DNA of 64,000 nt from Nisaea sediminum (GTDB lineage Bacteria; Pseudomonadota; Alphaproteobacteria; Thalassobaculales; Thalassobaculaceae), in contig NZ_JACZCQ010000001.1 of assembly GCF_014904705.1 (NCBI RefSeq), positions 310,001 through 374,000 on the forward strand, given 5' to 3'. Both the position numbers and the translations under genes were made by a program. The notes below the pieces were generated by a model. That model was not told where the DNA came from, searched no databases, and saw nothing but the letters and a program-made list of their open reading frames with translations. Positions 26,679 through 34,146 of this stretch are shown here, piece by piece (the stretch's first letter is position 1; the number at the start of each line of letters is the position of its first letter).

Positions 26679-27258
26679 GGATGTACTCCACCCGGTCGAC
26701 TACTCGTATTTTTTCTGGAGAGATCTTTAGTTCACTCGACTTATATTTAGAAACAGGATCGTCTCCCATATCAAAAAACATGACGCGTGAAACAGTTGTG
26801 TTCGGCTCAATGAGGCGCCCAAAATCTAACGTTGATTGTGAGTTTGTGTTTGTAAAATCTGTTTTGATCAGGTTGATGGGGGCGTTGATTAAGTCCACAG
26901 GGATGGCGAATATATTAAAGGGAAACAACATTTTTGAGTCCGAATGAACATCTGTTCCATCTTTTGGAAAGAATAATTGTCCGCTTTTAGACGAGAAAGA
27001 AATGCTGTTTCTTGTTATCATATAATAAAAATCTGTATTGTTTGCGATTCTGACATCGGTAACAAGAAATCCCATAGACTCCAAGATTGAAATATCGTTG
27101 TTTTTTTCTGGGTCATAGATTTTTACCTTAATATGAAGGCCGTCAAAATTCGAAAGTGTGATTACATCGATTGCAGATATAGCATCATTATTCTTGAATT
27201 GTGGGCTTGCGCATCCAAGTAATATTAGCGTGGTGATGATAGATATTGTGATTCTCAT
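26665..27258 (-). CDS. Hypothetical lipoprotein
   Basis: 197 aa, not recognised. The N-terminus MRITISIITTLILLGCASPQ is a lipoprotein signal with lipobox LLGC, so the mature protein is probably anchored to a membrane from Cys16. The remainder is predicted to be beta-rich and soluble. AT-rich coding; overlaps the next gene by 14 bases. The pair may form an envelope complex. Confidence 0.72.
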   Translation of the reverse strand: MRITISIITTLILLGCASPQFKNNDAISAIDVITLSNFDGLHIKVKIYDPEKNNDISILESMGFLVTDVRIANNTDFYYMITRNSISFSSKSGQLFFPKDGTDVHSDSKMLFPFNIFAIPVDLINAPINLIKTDFTNTNSQSTLDFGRLIEPNTTVSRVMFFDMGDDPVSKYKSSELKISPEKIRVVDRVEYIHDFN

Positions 27259-27311
27259 GATTGACCGTTGTAAATTTCAATTTAACCTTAATGTCGGGGT
27301 AAATTATCAAA

Positions 27312-27328
27312 TGATGGATATTCCATCA
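27312..27328. promoter_or_regulatory. Palindrome upstream of the lipoprotein gene
   Basis: TGATGGA-TAT-TCCATCA, perfect 7-bp arms, 54 bases before the lipoprotein start on the minus strand. Candidate operator. Confidence 0.45.
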
Positions 27329-27489
27329 ATGGTATCGAAGAATTTTCTGTAACTATCCAGCTTTTCGGCGGATTCTTGTTGTATCGCAACCGTCGTCGGG
27401 CGCGCCTTCTCATAGGGAGGATTTGTGTATTTATTTGATGTTGTTTAAAAATTTTTCGATTTAAGGCTGTGTTTGTCGAACTGAGATGG

Positions 27490-27507
27490 CATGAAATTTA
27501 TTTCATG
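27490..27507. promoter_or_regulatory. Palindrome at the edge of the AT-rich island
   Basis: CATGAAAT-TT-ATTTCATG, perfect 8-bp arms, between the end of the membrane-protein gene (27548) and the lipoprotein promoter region. It may be an operator, or a hairpin terminator for the upstream minus-strand gene; no clear U-run follows. Confidence 0.45.
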
Positions 27508-27547
27508 GATTCTTTGGGCGCAAATCTCGTTCGTGCCTCTATCCGTC

Positions 27548-28168
27548 TTACTGGGCTCGGTATCCGGGATCGATTTTGTCGGTATGACGGTGGCGGCGAT
27601 CGAGCGGCTTTCGCCGCATCGCAAATAGAATAAGCGCCGCCACCACGACGACCGCGCCGCCGATGGCGAAGGGCAGCAGCGCAGTCCCGCTCTCGCCGCC
27701 CTCGATCATGCTCCAGACCATCTTCCCCGCCGCGCCGGCAACCACGACCGCGCCGCCGATCAGCAGCGACCGCATCCAGAAGGCCGCGGCCAGCGCCCAG
27801 CCATAGGCGAGCACGGCGGCGAGGCCGAGGAGGTTCTTGAGGTCGAGACCGGCGCGCAGGCGCTCCTGTTCCATCGCCAGGAAATCTGCGACGCGGGGAC
27901 CGGTCTCCGCAGGGGCGGGAAACCAGAACATCGAGGTCAGGAGCGCGAGGATCGTCGTCAGGATGCCGTTCAGGTTGCGGCGCCAGGCGAAGAAGATGAA
28001 CGGCAGGACCAGCAGCGGCCGGACCGCCCAGGAGAGCATGTTGTGATGGCGCGCGAAGGCCCAGTCGAAGAATGCGTCGCTCGCGAAGAGCGCGGCGAGA
28101 AAACCCGCGATCGCGCCGAGCAGAAGCGCGGTCACGATGCGCCCGCTCAGGAAGTGCCTGTCCGTCAT
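27548..28168 (-). CDS. Hypothetical multi-pass membrane protein
   Basis: 206 aa with about five hydrophobic segments: IVTALLLGAIAGFLAALFA, AVRPLLVLPFIFFAW, GILTTILALLTSMFWF, LLGLAAVLAYGWALAAAFW and two near the C-terminus. No known family recognised. The ATG at 28168 (MTDRHFLSG) is preferred; the open frame upstream is without similarity and runs into the divergent gene. Basic C-terminal tail (RRKPLDRRHRH) is probably cytoplasmic. Confidence 0.65.
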   Translation of the reverse strand: MTDRHFLSGRIVTALLLGAIAGFLAALFASDAFFDWAFARHHNMLSWAVRPLLVLPFIFFAWRRNLNGILTTILALLTSMFWFPAPAETGPRVADFLAMEQERLRAGLDLKNLLGLAAVLAYGWALAAAFWMRSLLIGGAVVVAGAAGKMVWSMIEGGESGTALLPFAIGGAVVVVAALILFAMRRKPLDRRHRHTDKIDPGYRAQ

Positions 28169-28400
28169 TGCCGTCCCCGTCCGGTCCGGCCGGCAGCATA
28201 GCCGGAACCGGCTTCGGAAATCCCGGCTTGCCGTCGCGCTTCCGCGCGCGGCCCCGGTTGAGAGGAGCAAGGCGCGCGTGATAGAGATGACCGGCGCACC
28301 GGCCTCCGGGCCGCATTGTCCGGCACCGTGGCGCTTTTCGCAGCGTCCAGGTCTCCGGCTGCGCCCGCATTTCAAACAGGCTCTTGGTGGTCGCCCGAAC

Positions 28401-29708
28401 ATGTCGCTGATCGAAAGAATTCTGGTCGGGGACCCGGACGCGGTCGCGGAAGCCGAAATCCTGCTCCGGGACTCTCCCGAACCGGAGGACGGCTTCGAGC
28501 TCCGCCGCGCGCTGGTGAAGAACTATATCAACTGGCAGGGCGCCCGGCGGGATGCCGGCGTCAACGATCTGGAGCGGGATTCCGAGGCGGCTCTCAGGCA
28601 TATGAGGCTGCTGCACGCGGCCCATCCGGAGAATCACGGCCTGACCCACCAGTTCTCCTCCCTGCTGATCGAGACCGGACGGCATGGCGAGGCGCTGCGG
28701 GTTCTCGAGGATCTTCTGGAGGAACTGCCTGCCAAGTCCCTCGGGCTCAGGATGACCGTCCTCGACTCGATCGCGCGGGTGCATTCCGTGCAGGGCAGGT
28801 CGGGTCGGGCGGCCGCGCTATACGAAGAGATCTTTTCCACGGCGCTGGCCGCGTGCGGGCCCACTCTGGACGAGAACCAGGAGACGTTCTTCGGCTCGGT
28901 GCTTGCCCGCCTGGCGCGGCTCCGCGTCAATGCCGGCGACTATGCGGAGGCGGTGCGGGTGATCGAGGCGTTCCCACACGCCATCGACCTTACGCCGCTC
29001 AACAATACGCTGAAGCGGGCGCGGGCGCTGCTGCGGGACGGACCGCCGTCGCAAAGCCCGGACGCGCGGCCGGTCGAGCTGGACAAGCTGACCGTCGCCT
29101 GCGTCAAGCACGGGACGAAATACGGCGCCGACTACGTCAATCGCCTCTACGCGATGGTGCGCCGCCACCTGCCGGGGAGCTGGCGCTTCGTCTGCCTGAC
29201 CGACGATCCCGGGGGGCTGCGGCCCGAAATCGGCATTATCGACATTTCGGATCGGCCGCTCCAGGGATGGTGGGCGAAGCTGGCCCTGTTCGATCCGCAG
29301 ACACCGTTCGCCGACCGGACGGTTTTCTATCTCGACCTCGACACGGTCGTGGTCGGGGATCTCGGCTTCATCGAGGGGATGAAGGTGGGGTTCCATGTCC
29401 TCGAGCACTCCTTCAATCCGGGCTTCAATTCCTCCGTCATGCTGTTCGACCGGACGTTCGCCGCGCCGGTCCATGACCGCTTCGACAGGAGCGACCTCGA
29501 CCGGCTGACCGGCGATCAGGACTGGCTTGAGGAATGCATGCCCGGGATCGATGTCTTCCCGCGCGGCCCCATCCGGATCTACAAGTCGCTCGAACCGGAT
29601 CTCGATGCGCCGCGGCTGGCCCGGACCGGCGCGAGGATCGTGACCTTTCCGACAGTGCCCAAGCCACACCAGATCCAGTACGGTTGGGTGCCCGAGCACT
29701 GGCGCTAG
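28401..29708 (+). CDS. Tetratricopeptide-like / glycosyltransferase fusion
   Basis: 435 aa. Residues about 1-210 are helical with TPR-like character (HGEALRVLEDLLEELPAKSL, GRSGRAAALYEEIF, GDYAEAVRVIEAF). Residues about 230-435 form a GT-A glycosyltransferase-like domain with the DXD metal motif Asp312-Leu-Asp314 (FYLDLDTVVVGDL), preceded by WWAKLALFDP and followed by FNSSVMLFDR. ATG at 28401 is chosen because the preceding in-frame sequence is low-complexity and Arg-rich. The next gene is a methyltransferase 58 bases on, suggesting modification of a glycan or glycoprotein. Confidence 0.72.
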   Translation: MSLIERILVGDPDAVAEAEILLRDSPEPEDGFELRRALVKNYINWQGARRDAGVNDLERDSEAALRHMRLLHAAHPENHGLTHQFSSLLIETGRHGEALRVLEDLLEELPAKSLGLRMTVLDSIARVHSVQGRSGRAAALYEEIFSTALAACGPTLDENQETFFGSVLARLARLRVNAGDYAEAVRVIEAFPHAIDLTPLNNTLKRARALLRDGPPSQSPDARPVELDKLTVACVKHGTKYGADYVNRLYAMVRRHLPGSWRFVCLTDDPGGLRPEIGIIDISDRPLQGWWAKLALFDPQTPFADRTVFYLDLDTVVVGDLGFIEGMKVGFHVLEHSFNPGFNSSVMLFDRTFAAPVHDRFDRSDLDRLTGDQDWLEECMPGIDVFPRGPIRIYKSLEPDLDAPRLARTGARIVTFPTVPKPHQIQYGWVPEHWR

Positions 29709-29766
29709 ACGCGCGAATGCCGAACCAGGCGATGCTCCTATTTCGGTTTCTGGGATCGAGGTTGCG

Positions 29767-30492
29767 ATGCTGATTACACCACTGACACGCGCGAAGCTCG
29801 TCGAACTGCTTCCCGAGGGACTGGAAATCGCCGAGATCGGTGTCGCGTCGGGCGGATTCTCGCGCACGATTCTGGATGGCTGCAATCCGCGCCGGCTGCG
29901 GATGATCGATGCCTGGATGCATCAGGACGTCGCGCATCTGAAGCCGGACTCGAACAACCCCGAACAGGCCGTTCAGGATGAGCGTCACGAGGGGGTGTTG
30001 AGGGACTTCGCGCCGGAGATCGCCGTGGGGCGGGTCGTGGTCGACCGTGCCTATTCCCACGTCGCGGCGGAGCGTATCGCGGACGGCTCGCTCGACGTTG
30101 TCTATATCGACGCCGACCATTCCTATGACGGGGTGATGCGGGATCTGACCTGCTACGCGCCGAAGGTCGCGTCCGGCGGCCTGATGATGGGGCATGACTA
30201 CACGCTCCATCCCAGGGTCGAGTTCGGCGTGGTCCGGGCAGTAAATGAATTCGTGCTCGCGAACGGTTACAATTTCCTTGTTCTCACCTTAGGCGAGAAC
30301 TTTCCAACCTGGGTCATCGCCGCCGAGCTTCGCGGCACGGCAAATGCCTTCATGGAACGTATCGTCACGCGTGTCAGCGGCACGGTCGAAGTGACGGGCT
30401 TCCCCGAGCACATCGCCTTCGAGCCGAAATATGTGCGGCATGAATCCACCGGATTCAGTTTCGTGCCGAGCTTTTCGGCGATCAAGGACTAG
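29767..30492 (+). CDS. Class I SAM-dependent methyltransferase (Methyltransf_24-like)
   Basis: 241 aa. SAM-binding motif I is IAEIGVASGGFSRTIL (about residues 20-35) and the acidic YIDADHSYDGVMRDL segment (about 118-132) is typical of Methyltransf_24/CmcI-like enzymes used in glycan and natural-product modification. It follows the TPR-glycosyltransferase gene and is probably in the same transcript. The acceptor is unknown. Confidence 0.83.
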   Translation: MLITPLTRAKLVELLPEGLEIAEIGVASGGFSRTILDGCNPRRLRMIDAWMHQDVAHLKPDSNNPEQAVQDERHEGVLRDFAPEIAVGRVVVDRAYSHVAAERIADGSLDVVYIDADHSYDGVMRDLTCYAPKVASGGLMMGHDYTLHPRVEFGVVRAVNEFVLANGYNFLVLTLGENFPTWVIAAELRGTANAFMERIVTRVSGTVEVTGFPEHIAFEPKYVRHESTGFSFVPSFSAIKD

Positions 30493-30820
30493 GCTTGCCC
30501 GCCGGGCGCCTTTGCCGGAAGTCCCTGAATTGTGGGGCGCACTCCTTTATTTCCCAATCGTCCCCGGGCCTGATCCGGGATCGGTTTCTCCGCCTTCACA
30601 TTTCGTGATCACCTCGGTCCCGGCTCTCCTGCCCGCTGACTTTCAAGGGGGCGGGCGCGCTCTGCGCAGCCGGTTTGCCGCCGGCCCGGAACTCGGATAT
30701 CCTGCCTATCCTTTTGAAGTTGCGTGGTTCTGATCGGTCTATCGTTGCAGATATCTTTGGGACATAGCGGATCGCCATCCGCCGCTTCGGTTTTCCGCCT
30801 CTGCGGGAACGGTGGCTGAG
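30493..30820. other. Non-coding gap with a REP-like stem
   Basis: 328 bases without a convincing gene. It holds TCCCCGGGCCTGATCCGGGAT (30561-30581), a short imperfect dyad of the kind found as a dispersed repeat in alphaproteobacteria. A related CCTGATTCGGGATCA is near 63919. No promoter stood out. Confidence 0.4.
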
Positions 30821-31309
30821 ATGTCCCAGTCCGACATCGTCGCGGAAGAGGATATCGCCAGTCCGCTCGTGCGGTCCTTCCACCGGTTCTGGACGGAGTG
30901 CCGCGGCGGTGCCGCGATCCCCGACCGCGCGCATTTCACGCCGGAGAGCCTGCTTCCCTGGATCGGCCATGTGCAGATCGTCGAGGTCGTGGATGGCGGG
31001 CGGGATTTCTTTCACCGGATCGTCGGGACCGAGATCGTCAGCGTGATCGGCCGGGATCTCAGCCGGAAATATGTCTCAGAGTCCGATTACAAGATCGGCG
31101 CCGAGGCGATGCTGGGACGCTACCGCGAGACCATGGGGCGCGCCGTGCCGACCTTCCGCAAGGGTTCGATGACCTGGGCGCTGAACAATTCCTGGGTCGC
31201 GTTCGAATCCGTCACCGCGCCGCTCTGCCGCGGCACCGGCGAGGTCGACCAGCTCATCACCGTGATCGACTATCCCGGCCTTCCGTCGGCGCGGGACCGG
31301 ACAATCTGA
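30821..31309 (+). CDS. PAS domain protein (PAS_5 type)
   Basis: 162-aa single-domain protein of the PAS_5 family common in Rhodospirillales, with the pattern RSFHRFWTECRGGAAIPDRA, LLPWIGHVQIVEV, FFHRIVGTEIV and a final VDQLITVIDYP strand. No output domain or membrane segment. ATG at 30821 is used; a GTG three codons upstream is possible. Probable small-molecule or redox sensor acting through a partner. The LysE gene follows after 16 bases. Confidence 0.82.
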   Translation: MSQSDIVAEEDIASPLVRSFHRFWTECRGGAAIPDRAHFTPESLLPWIGHVQIVEVVDGGRDFFHRIVGTEIVSVIGRDLSRKYVSESDYKIGAEAMLGRYRETMGRAVPTFRKGSMTWALNNSWVAFESVTAPLCRGTGEVDQLITVIDYPGLPSARDRTI

Positions 31310-31325
31310 AACGGAGCACACCGCC

Positions 31326-31958
31326 ATGACACTCTTCGGGGCCTTCACTCTGTTCCTCGTCCTGGCCGCCATGGCGGCGCTGCCGAGTTCCAGCGTCGCG
31401 CTCGTCGTCGCGCGCTCGGCCATGTCCGGTGTGCGGCACGGGCTCGCGGTGGCGCTCGGGATCGTCGCGGGCGATCTCGTCTTCATCGCGCTGGCTGTGC
31501 TCGGCATGGCGGCGCTGGCGGCTGAGCTCGGTACACTCTTCGCCGTGATCCGCTACGCGGCGGCGGCCTATCTCGTCTGGTTCGGGTTCTCGCTCATCCG
31601 CTCCCAGCTCCGTCCCGCGTCCGGGGACGGCGCGGCGCCAAGGCCGAGAGGCGCGCGCGGCGGACTGGCGGGGAGTTTTCTCGCCGGACTGCTGCTGACC
31701 ATGGGCGACGTCAAGGCGATCCTCTTCTATGCGAGCCTGTTGCCGACCTTCCTCGATCTCACCACCCTCTCCGGAACGGATATCGCGCTGCTCTCCGCCA
31801 TCGCCGTTGTGTCGGTGGGCGGTGTTAAGGTGGTTTATGTCTTCGCCGCCGAAAGGCTGGCGGGCAGGGCGAGCGGGTTCGCCTATCTCCGGCAGGTGAA
31901 GATGCTGGCGGGCGGGGCGTTTGTCGCGATCGGCGGCGCTCTCGCGCTGAAGGGGTAG
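31326..31958 (+). CDS. LysE/RhtB family translocator
   Basis: 210-aa inner-membrane exporter with five to six hydrophobic segments. Family features are LPSSSVALVVARSAMSGVRHGLAVALGIVAGDL and AAYLVWFGFSLIRS. Exports amino acids or their derivatives; the substrate is unknown. Downstream of the PAS gene with a 16-base gap. Confidence 0.88.
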   Translation: MTLFGAFTLFLVLAAMAALPSSSVALVVARSAMSGVRHGLAVALGIVAGDLVFIALAVLGMAALAAELGTLFAVIRYAAAAYLVWFGFSLIRSQLRPASGDGAAPRPRGARGGLAGSFLAGLLLTMGDVKAILFYASLLPTFLDLTTLSGTDIALLSAIAVVSVGGVKVVYVFAAERLAGRASGFAYLRQVKMLAGGAFVAIGGALALKG

Positions 31959-31972
31959 CGCCCCTTCAACCC

Positions 31973-32076
31973 ATCAAAACGGTCGTCATTCCCGCGGACG
32001 CGGGGACCCAGGGATCCAGGTCCGAGCTCGACGCTCTCTGGGTCCCCACTTGCGTGAGGATGACAACCGTTTTGAT
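31973..32076. repeat. 104-bp imperfect inverted repeat (REP/MITE-like)
   Basis: Outer arms ATCAAAACGGTCGTCATTCC and its near-complement GGATGACAACCGTTTTGAT, with inner GGGACCCAG / CTGGGTCCC pairing, form a long stem between the lysE-type and phnA-like genes. The segment GTCGTCATTCCCGCG recurs at 32509. No coding capacity, so it is a non-autonomous repeat. Confidence 0.7.
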
Positions 32077-32171
32077 TGGAGCAAGCGCATAGGGTGCGAC
32101 CCCGTTGCAGTTGTGCGGGCGGGCGAGGGGCGTATAAGGGGCGCAGGATCCCCTTGCCGGAAAGAGCACCC

Positions 32172-32474
32172 ATGTCCGATCAGGATGACGAATACGTCTA
32201 TGACGAAGCGACCGGCGAATGGCGGCCGGCCTCGGAGGTCGCGGCCGAGCGGGCGGCGGCGAACGCGGTCCGCGATGCGGCCGGCAACGAACTCGCCGAC
32301 GGGGATTCGGTCACGCTGATCAAGGATCTGAAGGTGAAAGGCGCGGGGCAGACCCTGAAGCAGGGCACTGTCATCAAGTCGATCCGCCTGACCGACAATC
32401 CCGAAGAGATCGACTGCAGGCACGAGAGCATCAAGGGCCTCGTGCTCAGGACGGAGTTCGTCCGCAAGCGGTAA
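32172..32474 (+). CDS. PhnA/YjdM-like protein lacking the zinc ribbon
   Basis: 100 aa. The C-terminal 70 residues match the PhnA (YjdM) domain: GNELADGDSVTLIKDLKVKG, GTVIKSIRLTDN, IDCRHESIKGLVL and a final KTEFVRKR-type end. The N-terminal cysteine-rich zinc ribbon of E. coli YjdM is replaced by a short acidic stretch (SDQDDEYVYDEATGEW). The family name (alkylphosphonate utilisation) is historical and no phosphonate genes are here. Role unknown. Confidence 0.82.
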   Translation: MSDQDDEYVYDEATGEWRPASEVAAERAAANAVRDAAGNELADGDSVTLIKDLKVKGAGQTLKQGTVIKSIRLTDNPEEIDCRHESIKGLVLRTEFVRKR

Positions 32475-32503
32475 CAACCTCCTCTCTATAGCCCAACCAT
32501 CTC

Positions 32504-32545
32504 ATTAGGTCGTCATTCCCGCGAACGCGGGGATGACGACCTTAT
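32504..32545. repeat. Short REP-like palindrome
   Basis: ATTAGGTCGTCATTCCCGCG-AA-CGCGGGGATGACGACCTTAT: 20-bp arms with two mismatches and a 2-base loop. It shares its core with the 104-bp repeat 0.5 kb upstream. It may also terminate the phnA-like gene. Confidence 0.7.
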
Positions 32546-32568
32546 TGAGGGAGTGAGGCACAGCTCCC

Positions 32569-32754
32569 TCACGCCTCCGGCTTGTTGGCGTGCGCGTTCA
32601 GGTAGCTTTCCAGGTCCTTTTCTGCCACGCGCCAGTCGCGGCCCATCTTGATCGCGCGTAGCTCGCCGTCGCGGATCCAGTTGCGGACCGTGCTTTCCTT
32701 CATTTTCAGGAGGTCGGAGACCTCATGGATGGTCAGGAGCGGTTTACTCAGCAT
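32569..32754 (-). CDS. Small helix-turn-helix protein (excisionase/MerR-like, HTH_17)
   Basis: 61 aa, essentially one winged helix domain: LLTIHEVSDLLKMKESTVRNWIRDGELRAIKMGRDWRV then a short helix. This is the excisionase-family HTH_17 fold. No integrase or phage gene is adjacent, so it is probably a small DNA-binding regulator. It is divergent from nhaA with a 113-base AT-rich gap. Confidence 0.78.
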   Translation of the reverse strand: MLSKPLLTIHEVSDLLKMKESTVRNWIRDGELRAIKMGRDWRVAEKDLESYLNAHANKPEA

Positions 32755-32867
32755 AGCAGCGCCTGTTTTCGTCGTCGTTTATATCATTTTATAGCTGTTT
32801 ATTGAAATTCAAATCCGCAAACCTACATAAGCGGCTGTCTGTCGAATTTCTGACGCCAGGATATCAC

Positions 32868-34082
32868 ATGTCGGCTCCCGCTTCCGCTGCTTCGCGTTCC
32901 GTTTTCGCCCTGCTGCGCCACGAGGCGGCGCCCGGCGTTCTGCTGTTTCTCGCCGCGATCCTGGCGCTGATCCTGGATAATTCCTCGCTCGCCTGGCTCT
33001 ATGACGGCCTTCTGGAAACGCCGGTGACCTTCGCTGTCGGCCAGCTCGTCATCGATAAGCCGCTGCTCCTGTGGATCAATGACGGTCTGATGGCGATCTT
33101 CTTCTTTTATGTCGCTCTTGAGATCAAACGGGAGCTGGTGGAAGGTCATCTCTCCGATCCGCGCGAAGCGGCGCTGCCGACGGTGGCGGCGCTCGGCGGC
33201 ATGGCGCTGCCGGCGCTGATCTTCCTCTTCTTCACCTGGGGCATGGCGGTCGAGATGCAGGGCTGGGCGATCCCGGCCGCGACCGACATCGCCTTCGCGC
33301 TCGGCGTTCTGGCCCTTCTCGGCAAGGGCGTGCCGCCAGCGCTCAAGGTCTTCCTGTTGTCTCTCGCGATCATCGATGACCTTGGCGCCATCGTGATCAT
33401 CGCGCTGTTCTACACCGCCGAGCTTTCCGGGGTCGCGCTGCTCTCCGGGCTGATTGGCGCCGTTGTTCTCGTTGCCATGAACCGGCTTGGCGTCACCCGC
33501 GTCGCGCCCTATGTGCTGGTCGGCGCCGTGATGTGGGTCGCGGTGCTGAAGTCGGGCGTCCATGCGACCTTGGCCGGCGTGGTGATTGGTCTGACCATCC
33601 CGCTGAAGACGCGGGAGGACGAGGAGCCGCCGCTGATCCGTCTGGAACACGGCCTGCAGCCCTGGGTCGGCTTCCTGATCATGCCGCTCTTCGCTTTCGC
33701 CAATGCGGGCATTCCGCTGACCGGGCTTTCCCTGGCGGATCTCTTCCAGCCGCTGCCGCTTGGCATCGCCTTCGGTCTTTTCGTCGGCAAGCAGATCGGC
33801 GTCTTCGGCTTCGCCTGGGCGGCGATCAGGTCCGGCTTCACCTCGCTGCCGAAGGACACGAATTTCGCGCAGATCTATGGCGTCTCGCTGCTCGCCGGCA
33901 TCGGTTTCACCATGAGCCTCTTCATCGGCACGCTCGCCTTCAGCGATCCGGAGCATGCGCGCGCCGTGCGCCTCGGGGTGATGAGCGGTTCCATTCTCTC
34001 CGGCCTTGCCGGGTACGCGGTCCTCCGCTGGGCGATCCGAAGCGCCGCGCGACCTGTAACCGCGGCAACGGCGAGAGCCTGA
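32868..34082 (+). CDS. nhaA: Na+/H+ antiporter NhaA
   Basis: 404-aa inner-membrane antiporter that expels Na+ in exchange for H+ and protects against salt and alkaline stress. The ion-binding aspartates are present: Asp140 in ATDIAFALG and Asp170-Asp171 in LAIIDDLGAI, equivalent to Asp133, Asp163 and Asp164 of E. coli NhaA. ATG at 32868 has CCAGGATATC upstream; a frame extension of 22 residues from 32802 is less likely. Followed by a strong terminator, so it is expressed separately from sbtA. Confidence 0.92.
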   Translation: MSAPASAASRSVFALLRHEAAPGVLLFLAAILALILDNSSLAWLYDGLLETPVTFAVGQLVIDKPLLLWINDGLMAIFFFYVALEIKRELVEGHLSDPREAALPTVAALGGMALPALIFLFFTWGMAVEMQGWAIPAATDIAFALGVLALLGKGVPPALKVFLLSLAIIDDLGAIVIIALFYTAELSGVALLSGLIGAVVLVAMNRLGVTRVAPYVLVGAVMWVAVLKSGVHATLAGVVIGLTIPLKTREDEEPPLIRLEHGLQPWVGFLIMPLFAFANAGIPLTGLSLADLFQPLPLGIAFGLFVGKQIGVFGFAWAAIRSGFTSLPKDTNFAQIYGVSLLAGIGFTMSLFIGTLAFSDPEHARAVRLGVMSGSILSGLAGYAVLRWAIRSAARPVTAATARA

Positions 34083-34100
34083 ATGCATTCCCTCCCCCTT

Positions 34101-34134
34101 GCCCCGGTTCCGTGAGCGGCCGGGGCTTTTTTTT
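34101..34134 (+). terminator. Rho-independent terminator after nhaA
   Basis: Stem GCCCCGG (34101-34107) / CCGGGGC (34120-34126), followed by eight T residues, 18 bases after the nhaA stop codon. Confidence 0.88.
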
Positions 34135-34146
34135 GAGTGACGTGTC

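Larger units (their letters stand above)
25765..27547. other. AT-rich island
   Basis: Base composition falls abruptly after the tautomerase gene and recovers just before 27548. The segment holds two overlapping minus-strand genes with AT-ending codons, a 128-base leader with no gene, and a 289-base region with two palindromes. No transposase, integrase or tRNA is seen at either end. The composition indicates acquisition from a lower-GC donor. Confidence 0.7.

Noticed and set aside
31973-32076. CRISPR-like repeats
   Set aside because: Only two related palindromes of different length occur, with no regular spacing or cas genes; they are REP/MITE-like.
32172-32474. Phosphonate utilisation function for the PhnA-like gene
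   Set aside because: The family name is historical; no phn genes are in the window and the zinc ribbon is missing.
32569-32754. Prophage or integrative-element remnant marked by the excisionase-like gene
   Set aside because: No integrase, attachment-site repeat or tRNA is adjacent; HTH_17 proteins are often stand-alone regulators.
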